A program made the translations under genes and the position numbers. A stretch of DNA of 46,711 nucleotides from Cristatella mucedo. Lineage: Eukaryota; Bryozoa; Phylactolaemata; Cristatellidae. Position 1 is the stretch's first letter, and each line of letters begins with the position of its first letter. The notes under the pieces are model-generated. The model was not told where the DNA came from, did no database searches, and was given only the letters and a program-made list of their open reading frames with translations. This document shows positions 24,420 through 32,337 of the stretch, piece after piece. Location of the stretch: positions 1-46,711 of the forward strand of contig WPIO01000437.1 of NCBI GenBank assembly GCA_009760855.2. Reading direction: 5' to 3'.

Positions 24420-24692
24420 GTGATAACTTGCTGCAGATTGTGGAGCTTTGCATTAGGCCATTCACACTTGAATAGCTTATTTTGCATGACTTCACAGCAG
24501 ATCGCACAATATCTAGATACTTTAAATCGACCCGTCAGAGCGTGCAGTAGCTTGCAGCATAATGCAGCTCCTTGCTTCAGGCAATCGCACTTGAATACCT
24601 CATTTCGGTTGAGTTTGCAGCTGATCGCGGAATATAAAGACATCTCGATACTGCTCGTTATAGCGTGTGATAACTTGCTGCAGAGTGAGGCG

Positions 24693-24817
24693 CCTTGCAT
24701 TAAGCCATTCACACTTGAATAGCTTATTTTGCATGAGTTCACAGCAGATCACACAATATCTAGATACTTTAAATCCACCCCACCGAAGCGTGCAGTAGCT
24801 TGCAGCAGAGTGCAGCT
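24693..24817 (+). repeat. Representative half-unit A (about 124 bp)
   Basis: First half of a near-consensus unit. It begins ccttgcattaagcc, contains acttgaatagcttatttt, acagcagatc and the palindrome tatctagata, and ends cttgcagcagagtgcagct. It aligns with the following half-unit B over its full length with one 1-base gap. Shared blocks are ccttgc, acttgaata, cattttgc/tattttgc, gagtt, agcagatc, aatat, agcgtg, cttgc and gcagagtg. By hand about 70-75% of positions agree. The divergent part is the stretch after agcagatcgc, where A has the tatctagata block and B has ataaagacacctcgatac. Confidence 0.85.
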
Positions 24818-24940
24818 CCTTGCTTTAGGCAATCGCACTTGAATAACTCATTTTGCTTGAGTTTGCAGCAGATCGCGGAATATAAAGACACCTCGATACT
24901 GCTCCTTATAGCGTGTGATAACTTGCTGCAGAGTGGGGCG
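24818..24940 (+). repeat. Representative half-unit B (about 123 bp)
   Basis: Second half of the same unit. It begins ccttgctttaggcaatcgc, contains acttgaataactcatttt, gagtttgcagcagatcgcgg, ataaagacacctcgatac and ends tgataacttgctgcagagtg. Together with half A it makes 248 bp. Its similarity to A indicates that the 247-bp unit arose by duplication of a unit of about 124 bp followed by divergence, after which the dimer became the unit of amplification. A and B strictly alternate through the window apart from the few out-of-phase junctions listed below. Confidence 0.85.
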
Positions 24941-25912
24941 CCTTGCATTAGGCCATTCACACTTGAATAACTTATTTTGCATGAGTTCACAGCAGATCGC
25001 ACAATATCTAGATACTTTAAATCGACCCGTCTCAGCAGTGTGCAGTAGCTTGCAGCAGAGTGCAGCTCCCTTGCTTTAGGCAATCGCACTTGAATAACTC
25101 ATTTTGGTTGAGTTTGCAGCAGATCGCAGCATATTAGGACACCTCGATACTGCTCGTTATCGCGTGTGATAACTTGCTAGGGAGTGTAGTGCCTTGCATT
25201 AAGCCATTCACACTTGAATAACCTATTTTGCACGAGGTCCCAGCAGATCGCACAATATCTAGATACTTTAAATCAACCCGCCAAAGCATGCAGGAGCTGC
25301 AGCAAAAGTGCTGCACATCCTTGCTTTAGGCAATCGCACTTGAATAAAAACGAATTTTGCTTGAATTTTCAGCAGATCGCGGAACATAAAGACACCTCGA
25401 TACTGCTCCTTATAGCTTGTGATAACTTGCGGCAGAGTGCTGTGCCTTGCATTAGGCCATTCACACTTGAATAGCTTATTTTGCATGAGTTCACAGCAGA
25501 TCGCACAATATCTAGATACTTTAAATCCACCCGTCAGAGCGTGCAGTAGCTTGCAGCAGAGTGCAGCACCTTGCTTTAGGCAATCGCACTTGGATAACGA
25601 ATTTTGCTTGATTTTTCAGCGGATCCCGGAATGTAAAGACACCTCAATACTGCTCGTTATGGCGTGTGATAACTTGCTGAGGAGTGTAGTGCCTTGCATT
25701 AAGCCATTCACACTTGAATACCTTATTTTGCATGAGTTCACAGCAGATCGCACAATATCTAGATACTTTAAATCCAACCGTCGAAGCATGCAGGAGCTAG
25801 CAGCAGAGTGCTGCACCTTGCTTTAGGCAATCGCACTTGAAAAACGAATTTTGCTTAATTTTTCAGCAGATCGCGGAACATAAAGACACCTCGATACTGC
25901 ACCTCATAGCGT

Positions 25913-26159
25913 GTGATAACTTGCTGCAGAGTGCGGTGCCTTGCATTAAGCCATTTACACTTGAATAACTTATTTTGCATGAGTTTACAGCAGATCGCAC
26001 AATATCTAGAGACTTTAAATCCACCCGTCGAAGCTTGCATGAGCTGGCAGCAGAGTGCTGCACGTTGCTTTAGGCAATCGTACTTAAAAAACACATTTCG
26101 AATGAGTTTGCAGAAGATCGCGGAATGTAAAGACATCTCAATACTGCTCGATATGGCGT
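25913..26159 (+). repeat. Unit type a (reference copy)
   Basis: Used here as the HOR start. Diagnostic variants: agtgcggtgcc, ccatttacac (others have ccattcacac), tctagagac in place of tctagatac (this breaks the palindrome), catgagctggcagcag, aaaacacatttcgaatgag, gcagaagatcgcggaatg and the end gctcgatatggcgt. A type-a unit opens every HOR block in the window. Confidence 0.9.
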
Positions 26160-26408
26160 GTGATAACTTGTTGCGGAGTGTAGTGCCTTGCATTAAGCCA
26201 TTCTCACTTGAATAACCTATTTTGCATGAGATAGCAGGAGATTGCCCAATATCTAGATACTTTAATTCAACCCGTCGACGCGTGCAGGAGCTGGCAGCAG
26301 AGTGCTCATCTTTGCTTTAGGCAATCGCACTTGAAAAAAACGAATTTTGCTTGATTTTTCAGCAGATCGCGGAACATAAACACACCTCGATACTCATCCT
26401 TATAGCTT
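26160..26408 (+). repeat. Unit type b (reference copy)
   Basis: Diagnostic variants: gttgcggagtgtagtgcc, ccattctcac, gagatagcaggagattgccc in place of gagttcacagcagatcgcac, ttaattcaacccgtcg, gtgctcatctttgc, a variable A-run (tgaaaaacg to tgaaaaaaacg), cttgatttttcagcag, cataaacacacc and ctcatccttatagctt. The A-run length varies among copies, so the unit ranges from about 246 to 255 bp. Confidence 0.9.
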
Positions 26409-26653
26409 GTGATAACTTGCGGCAGAGTGCTGTGCTTTGCATTAAGCCATTTCACTTGAATACCTTATTTTGCATGAGTTCACAGCAGATCGCACAATAT
26501 CTAGATACTTCAAATCAACCCGTCAAGGCATGAAGTAGCTCGGAGCAGAGTGCAGGCCTTGCTTTAGGCAATCGCACTTTAATAATTCAATTCGCTTGAG
26601 TTTGCAGCAGATCGCTGAATATAAAGACACCTCAATACTGCTCGTTATATCGT
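26409..26653 (+). repeat. Unit type c (reference copy)
   Basis: Diagnostic variants: gcggcagagtgctgtgcttt, cttgaataccttattttgc, atacttcaaatcaacc, aaggcatgaagtagctcgg, gcaggccttgc, aataattcaattcgc, gatcgctgaatata and the end ttatatcgt. This copy reads ccatttcactt where most copies read ccattcacactt, a loss of two bases. Confidence 0.9.
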
Positions 26654-26899
26654 GTGATAACTTGCTGCAGATTGTGGAGCCTTGCATTAGGCCATTCACA
26701 CTTGAATAGCTTATTTTGCATGACTTCACAGCAGATCGCACTATATCTAGATAATTTAAATCGACCCGTCAAGTCATGCAGTCGCCCGGAGATTAGTGCA
26801 GGCCTTGCTTTAGGCAATCGCACTTGAATAACTCATTTCGCTTGAGTTTGCAGCAGATCGCAGCATATTAGGACACCTCGATACTGCTCGTTATCGCGT
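26654..26899 (+). repeat. Unit type d (reference copy)
   Basis: Diagnostic variants: cagattgtggagcc, cattaggcc, gcatgacttcacagcag, cgcactatatctag, cgtcaagtcatgcagtc, cccggagattagtgcagg and cgcagcatatta. Copies split into two lineages: gataatttaaatcgaccc with cagtcgcccgg (as here, 33665 and 41080) and gatactttaaatcaaccc or gatgctttaaatc with cagtcacccgg (such as 22012, 28972 and 36410). Confidence 0.9.
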
Positions 26900-27146
26900 G
26901 TGATAACTTGCTGCTGTGTGAGGCGCCTTGCATTAAGCCATTCACACTTGAATAGCTTATCTTGCATGAGTTCACAGCAGATCACACAATATCTAGATAC
27001 TTTAAATCAACCCACCAGAGCGTGCAGTAGCTTGCAGCATAATGCAGCTCCTTGCTTCAGGCAATCGCACTTGAATAACTCATTTCGGTTGAGTTTGCAG
27101 CTGATCGCGGAATATAAAGACATCTCGATACTGCTCGTTATAGCGT
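26900..27146 (+). repeat. Unit type e (reference copy)
   Basis: Diagnostic variants: ctgctgtgtgaggcgcc, gcttatcttgcatg, cagatcacacaat in place of cagatcgcacaat, aacccaccagagcg, cagcataatgcagc, cttcaggcaatcgc, catttcggttgag, cagctgatcgcgg and agacatctcgat. Copies differ by gcagtagcttgc (here) or gcagtagtttgc, and by gatactgctc or gatgctgctc, which helps trace HOR lineages. Confidence 0.9.
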
Positions 27147-27393
27147 GCGATAGCTTGCTGCAGAGTGGGGCCCCTACCATTAGGCCATTCACACTTGAAT
27201 AACATACTTTGGATGAGATCGCAGCAGATCGCACAATATCTAGATACTTTAAATCGACCCGTCTCAGCGTGTGGTAGCTTGCAGCAGAGTGCAGCTCCTT
27301 GGTTTAAGCAATCGCACATGAATAACTCATTTCGGTTAAGTTTGCAGCTGATCGGGGAACAGAAAGACACCTCGATACAGCTCGTTATATCGT
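27147..27393 (+). repeat. Unit type f (reference copy)
   Basis: Diagnostic variants: the start gcgatagcttgc, agtggggcccctaccatt (other lineages agtggggcgcctaccatt or agtggggccccttccatt), aacatactttggatgag, atcgacccgtctcagcg, tgtggtagcttgc, gtttaagcaatcgcacatg, gatcggggaacagaaag and gatacagctcg. This is the type furthest from the array consensus together with g. Confidence 0.9.
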
Positions 27394-27639
27394 GTAATAA
27401 GTTGCTGCAGATTGCAGCGCCTTGCATTAGGCCATTCACACTTGAATAGCTTATCTTGCATAATATCCCAGCAGATCGCACCATATCTAGATACTTTAAA
27501 CCAATCCGCCGGGGCATGCTGTTGTTTGCACCAAAATTCACCTCCTTGCTTTAGGCAATCGCAATTGAATAACTCATTTTGCTTGAGTTTGCAGCAAATC
27601 GGTAAATATAAAGACACCTCGATACTGCTCTTTATAGCC
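27394..27639 (+). repeat. Unit type g (reference copy)
   Basis: Diagnostic variants: cagattgcagcgcc or cagattgcggcgcc, gcataatatcccagcag here and gcatgaaaacccagcag in another lineage, gatcgcaccat, ccaatccgccggggcatg, gctgttgtttgcac, caatcgcaattgaataac, gcagcaaatcggtaaatata and ctctttatagcc. Confidence 0.9.
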
Positions 27640-27886
27640 GTGATAGCTTGCTTCAGATTGCTGCGCCTTGCATAAGGCCATTCACACTTGATTAGCTTAT
27701 TTTGCATGACTTCACAGCAGATCGCACAATATCTAGATACTTTTAATCGACCCGTCAGAGAGTGCAGTAGCTTGCAGCAGAGTGCAGCTCCTTGCTTTAG
27801 GCAATCGCAATTTGATAACTCATTCCGCTTGCGTTTGCAGCAGATCTCTGAATATGAAGACACCTCAATAGAGCTCGTATTAGCCT
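27640..27886 (+). repeat. Unit type h (reference copy)
   Basis: Diagnostic variants: gtgatagcttgcttcagatt or gtgatggcttgcttcagatt, gctgcgccttgcataaggcc, cttgattagctt or cttaattagctt, cgcaatttgataactc, cattccgcttgcgtttgc, cagatctctgaatatgaag and caatagagctcgta. Confidence 0.9.
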
Positions 27887-28133
27887 GTAATAAGTTGCTG
27901 CAGAGTTCTGAGCTTTGCATTAAGCCATTCACACTTGAATAGCTTTTTTTGCATGAGTTCACAGCAGTTCGCACAATATCTAGCTACTTTAAATCCAACC
28001 GTCGAAGCATGCAGGAGCTAGCAGCAGAGTGCTGCACCTTGGTTTAGGCAATCACACTTGAATAACGAACTTTGATTGATTTTGCAGCATATCGCAGAAC
28101 ATAAAGATACCTTGATACTGCACCTCATTCCGT
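27887..28133 (+). repeat. Unit type i (reference copy)
   Basis: Diagnostic variants: the start gtaataagttgctgcag, agttctgagctttgc, a variable T-run (agcttctttgc to agcttttttttgc), tctagctac in many copies, ccaaccgtcgaagcatg, gagctagcagcagagtgctg, ccttggtttaggcaatcac, gaataacgaactttg and cacctcattcc. It closes each HOR. gcagcagagtgctgc in this type can form a 6-bp stem with a 3-base loop. Confidence 0.9.
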
Positions 28134-30356
28134 GTGATAACTTGCTGCAGAGTGCGGTGCCTTGCATTAAGCCATTTACACTTGAATAACTTATTTTGCA
28201 TGAGTTTACAGCAGATCGCACAATATCTAGAGACTTTAAATCCACCCGTCGAAGCTTGCATGAGCTGGCAGCAGAGTGCTGCACGTTGCTTAGGGCAATC
28301 GTACTTAAAAAATACATTTCGAATGAGTTTGCAGGAGATCGCGGAATGTAAAGACACCTCAATACTGCTCGATATGGCGTGTGATAACTTTTTACGGAGT
28401 GTAGTGCCTTGCATTAAGCCATTCTCACTTGAATAACCTATTTTGCATGAGATAGCAGGAGATGGCCCAATATCTAGATACTTTAATTCAACCCGTCGAA
28501 GCGTGCAGGAGCTGGCAGCAGAGTGCTAATCTTTGCTTTAGGCAATCGCACTTGAAAAACGAATTTTGCTTGATTTTTCAGCAGATCGCGGAACATAAAC
28601 ACACCTCGATACTCATCCTCATAGCTTGAGATAACTTGCGGCAGAGTGCTGTGCTTTGCATTAAGCCATTCACACTTGAATACCTTATTTTGCATGAGTT
28701 CACAGCAGATCGCACAATATCTAGATACTTCAAATCAACCCGTCAAGGCATGAAGTAGCTCGGAGCAGAGTGCAGGCCTTGCTTTAGGCAATCGCACTTG
28801 AATAATTCAATTCGCTTGAGTTTGCAGCTGATCGCTGAATATAAAGACACCTCGATACTGCTCGTTATATCGTGTGATAACTTGCTGCAGATTGTGGAGC
28901 CTTGCATTAGGCCATTCACACTTGAATAGCTTATTTTGCATGACTTCACAGCAGCAGATCGCACTATATCTAGATACTTTAAATCAACCCGTCAAGTTAT
29001 GCAGTCACCCGGAGATTAGTGCAGGCCTTGCTTTAGGCAATCGCACTGGAATAACTCATTTCGCTTGAGTTTGCAGCAGATCGCAGCATATTAAGACACC
29101 TCGATACTGCTCGTTATAGCGTGTGATAACTTGCTGCTGTGTGAGGCGCCTTGCATTAAGCCATTCACACTTGAATAGCTTATCTTGCATGAGTTCACAG
29201 CAGATCACACAATATCTAGATACTTTAAATCAACCCACCAGAGCGTGCAGTAGTTTGCAGCATAATGCAGCTCCTTGCTTCAGGCAATCGCACTTGAATA
29301 ACTCATTTCGGTTGAGTTTGCAGCTGATCGCGGAATATAAAGACATCTCGATGCTGCTCGTTATAGCGTGCGATAGCTTGCTGCAGAGTGGGGCGCCTAC
29401 CATTAGGCCATTCACACTTGAATAACATTCTTTGGATGAGATCGCAGCAGATCGCACAATATCTAGATACTTTAAATCGACCCGTCTCAGCGTGTGGTAG
29501 CTTGCAGCAGACTGCAGCTCCTTAGTTTAAGCAATCGCACATGAATATCTCATTTCGGTTCAGTTTGCAGCTGATCGGGGAACAGAAAGACACCTCGATA
29601 CAGCTCGTTATATCGTGTGATAACTTGCTGCAGATTGCGGCGCCTTGCATAAGGCCATTCACACTTGAATAGCTTACCTTGCATGAAAACCCAGCAGATC
29701 GCACCATATCTAGATACTTTAAACCAATCCGCCGGGGCATGCTGTTGTTTGCACAAAAATGCACCTCCTTGCTTTAGGCAATCGCAATTGAATAACTCAT
29801 TTTGCTTGAGTTTGCAGCAAATCGGTAAATATAAAGACACCTCGATACTGCTCTTTATAGCCGTGATGGCTTGCTTCAGATTGCTGCGTCTTGCATAAGG
29901 CCATTCACACTTAATTAGCTTATTTTGCATGACTTCACAGCAGATCGCACAATATCTAGATACTTTCAATCGACCCGTCAGAGCGTGCAGTAGCTTGCAG
30001 CAGAGTGCAGCTCCTTGCTTTAGGCAATCGCAATTTGATAACTCATTCCGCTTGCGTTTGCAGCAGATCTCCGAATATGAAGACACCTCAATAGAGCTCG
30101 TAATAGTTTGTAATAAGTTGCTGCAGAGTTCTGAGCTTTGCATTAAGCCATTCACACTTGAATAGCTTCTTTTGCATGAGTTCACAGCAGATCGCACAAT
30201 ATCTAGCTACTTTAAATCCAACCTTCGAAGCATGCAGGAGCTAGCAGCAGAGTGCTGCACCTTGGTTTAGGCAATCACACTTGAATAACGAACTTTGCTT
30301 GATTTTGCAGCATATCGCAGAACATAAAGATACCTCGATACTGCACCTCATTCCGT
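28134..30356 (+). repeat. HOR block 14: 9-mer with b/b-prime fusion
   Basis: Unit starts: a 28134, b 28381, c 28628, d 28874, e 29123, f 29370, g 29617, h 29863, i 30110; total 2223 bp. The b unit has gatggcccaat and gtgctaatctttgc at its front, the 11-mer form of b, but ends catcctcatagcttgag, the b-prime ending of block 17. This points to an 11-mer that lost b-to-b-prime, two units. The rest follows block 17 closely: cgcactggaataactc in d and aatagtttgtaataag at the h/i boundary. The d unit has a cagcagcag insertion at 28951. Confidence 0.88.
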
Positions 30357-32337
30357 GTGATAACTTGCTGCAGAGTGCGGTGCCTTGCATTAAGCCATTT
30401 ACACTTGAATAACTTATTTTGAATGAGTTTACAGCAGATCGCACATATCTTGAGACTTTAAATCCACCCGTCGAAGCTTGCATGAGCTGGCAGCAGAGTG
30501 CTGCACGTTGCTAAGGGCAATCGTACTTAAAAAACACATTTCGAATGAGTTTGCAGAAGATCGCAGAATGTAAAGACACCTCAATACTGCTCGATATGGC
30601 GTGTGACAACTTGTTGCGGACAGTAGTGCCTTGCATTAAGCCATTCTCACTTGAATAACCTATTTTGCATGAGATAGCAGGAGATTGCCCAATATCTAGA
30701 TACTTTAATTCAACCCGTCGACGCGTGCAGGAGCTGGCAGCAGAGTGCTCATCTTTGCTTTAGGCAATCGCACTTGGAAAAAAAACGAATTTTGCTTGAT
30801 TTTTCAGCAGATCGCGGAACATAAACACACCTCGATACTCATCCTTATAGCTTGTGATAACTTGCGGCAGAGTGCTGTGCTTTGCATTAAGCCATTCACA
30901 CTTGAATACCTTATTTTGCATGAGTTCACAGCAGATCGCACAATATCTAGATAATTTAAATCGACCCGTCAAGTCATGCAGTCGCCCGGAGATTAGTGCA
31001 GGCCTTGCTTTAGGCAATCGCACTTGAATAACTCATTTCGCTTGAGTTTGCAGCAGATCGCAGCATATTAGGACACCTCGATACTGCTCGTTATCGCGTG
31101 TGATAACTTGCTGCTGTGTGAGGCGCCTTGCATTAAGCAATTCACACTTGAATAGCTTATCTTGCATGAGTTCACAGCAGATCACACAATATCTAGATAC
31201 TTTAAATCAACCCACCAGAGCGTGCAGTAGCTTGCAGCATAATGCAGCTCCTTGCTTCAGGCAATCGCACTTGAATAACTCATTTCGGTTGAGTTTGCAG
31301 CTGATCGCGGAATATAAAGACATCTCGATACTGCTCGTTATAGCGTGCGATAGCTTGCTGCAGAGTGGGGCCCCTACCATTAGGCCATTCACACTTGAAT
31401 AACATATTTTTGGATGAGATCGCAGCAGATCGCACAATATCTAGATACTTTAAAAATCGACCCGTCTCAGCGTGTGGTAGCTTGCAGCAGAGTGCAGCTC
31501 CTTGGTTTAAGCAATCGCACATGAATAACTCATTTCGGTTAAGTTTGCAGCTGATCGGGGAACAGAAAGACACCTCGATACAGCTCGTTATATCGTGTAA
31601 TAAGTTGCTGCAGATTGCAGCGCCTTGCATTAGGCCATTCACACTTGAATAGCTTATCTTGCATAATATCCCAGCAGATCGCACCATATCTAGATACTTT
31701 AAACCAATCCGCCCGGGGCATGCTGTTGTTTGCACAAAATTCACCTCCTTGCTTTAGGCAATCGCAATTGAATAACTCATTTTGCTTGAGTTTGCAGCAA
31801 ATCGGTAAATATAAAGACACCTCGATACTGCTCTTTATAGCCGTGATAGCTTGCTTCAGATTGCTGCGCCTTGCATAAGGCCATTCACACTTGATTAGCT
31901 TATTTTGCATGACTTCACAGCAGATCGCACAATATCTAGATACTTTTAATCGACCCGTCAGAGAGTGCAGTAGCTTGCAGCAGAGTGCAGCTCCTTGCTT
32001 TAGGCAATCGCAATTTGATAACTCATTCCGCTTGCGTTTGCAGCAGATCTCTGAATATGAAGACACCTCAATAGAGCTCGTAATAGCCTGTAATAAGTTG
32101 CTGCAGAGTTCTGAGCTTTGCATTAAGCCATTCACACTTGAATATAGCTTTTTTGCATGAGTTCACAGCAGATCGCACAATATCTAGCTACTTTAAATCC
32201 AACCGTCGAAGCATGCAGGAGCTAGCAGCAGAGTGCTGCACCTTGGTTTAGGCAATCACACTTGAATAACGAACTTTGCTTGATTTTGCAGCATATCGCA
32301 GAACATAAAGATACCTTGATACTGCACCTCATTCCGT
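30357..32337 (+). repeat. HOR block 15: 8-mer with c/d fusion
   Basis: Unit starts: a 30357, b 30603, c/d 30854, e 31100, f 31347, g 31597, h 31843, i 32090; total 1981 bp. The fused unit is c up to cacaatatctagat and d from aatttaaatcgaccc and catgcagtcgcccgg, so the exchange is near 30940-30952. Block-specific variants are ttgaatgagtttac, gttgctaagggc and gacaacttgttgcggacag. The b unit has a run of eight A near 30778 and the g unit an extra c in atccgcccgggg. Confidence 0.9.

Larger units (their letters stand above)
22975..25912 (+). repeat. HOR block 12: a b c followed by nine near-consensus units
   Basis: Unit starts: a 22975, b 23221, c 23468, then non-standard units at 23715, 23962 (c-like), 24208 (d-like, shortened), 24420 (starts like d, ends like e), 24667, 24915, 25166, 25419 and 25666; total 2938 bp. 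From 23715 on most units cannot be assigned to a-i over their full length. The next regular block starts at 25913. Confidence 0.85.
23715..25912 (+). repeat. Island of near-consensus units interrupting the HOR series
   Basis: Nine consecutive units carry the majority base at most positions where types a-i differ. For example the units at 24667 and 24915 have ccttgcatta, cttattttgcatgagttc, gcagtagcttgcagcagag, ctcattttgcttgag, gcagcagatcgcgg and gctccttatagcgt together. Partial type signals occur: b-prime-like gctagggagtgtagtgcc at 25166 and ccgtcgaagcatgcaggag at 25666. The island could be a relic of the founder sequence, a product of repeated conversion, or an assembly consensus. The sequence alone does not decide. 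Confidence 0.75.
25913..28133 (+). repeat. HOR block 13: canonical 9-mer a-i (reference block)
   Basis: Unit starts: a 25913, b 26160, c 26409, d 26654, e 26900, f 27147, g 27394, h 27640, i 27887; total 2221 bp. All nine types are complete and in order, so this block serves as the reference for the type descriptions. Its d unit belongs to the gataatttaaatcg lineage and its f unit to the ggggcccctacc lineage, which both return in the 11-mers at 32338 and 39764. Confidence 0.93.

Noticed and set aside
26260-26290. CENP-B box-like sequence: cccgtcgaa reads ttcgacggg on the minus strand
   Set aside because: The CENP-B box needs TTCG and CGGG separated by several bases with an A in between. Here the two parts are only one base apart, and several types lack the motif. 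I do not call it a box.
28020-28036. Hairpin gcagcagagtgctgc in i units (and similar in a units) as a terminator or functional RNA stem
   Set aside because: The stem is only 6 bp, is confined to a few types and has no T-run after it. It is more simply a chance result of the recurring CAGCAG and CTGC motifs.
29550-30197. A 215-codon minus-strand frame repeated at 36983 and 44388
   Set aside because: It recurs because these regions are copies at the super-repeat spacing, not because of coding selection. It spans parts of f, g, h and i units and reads the same satellite sequence in shifting frames.
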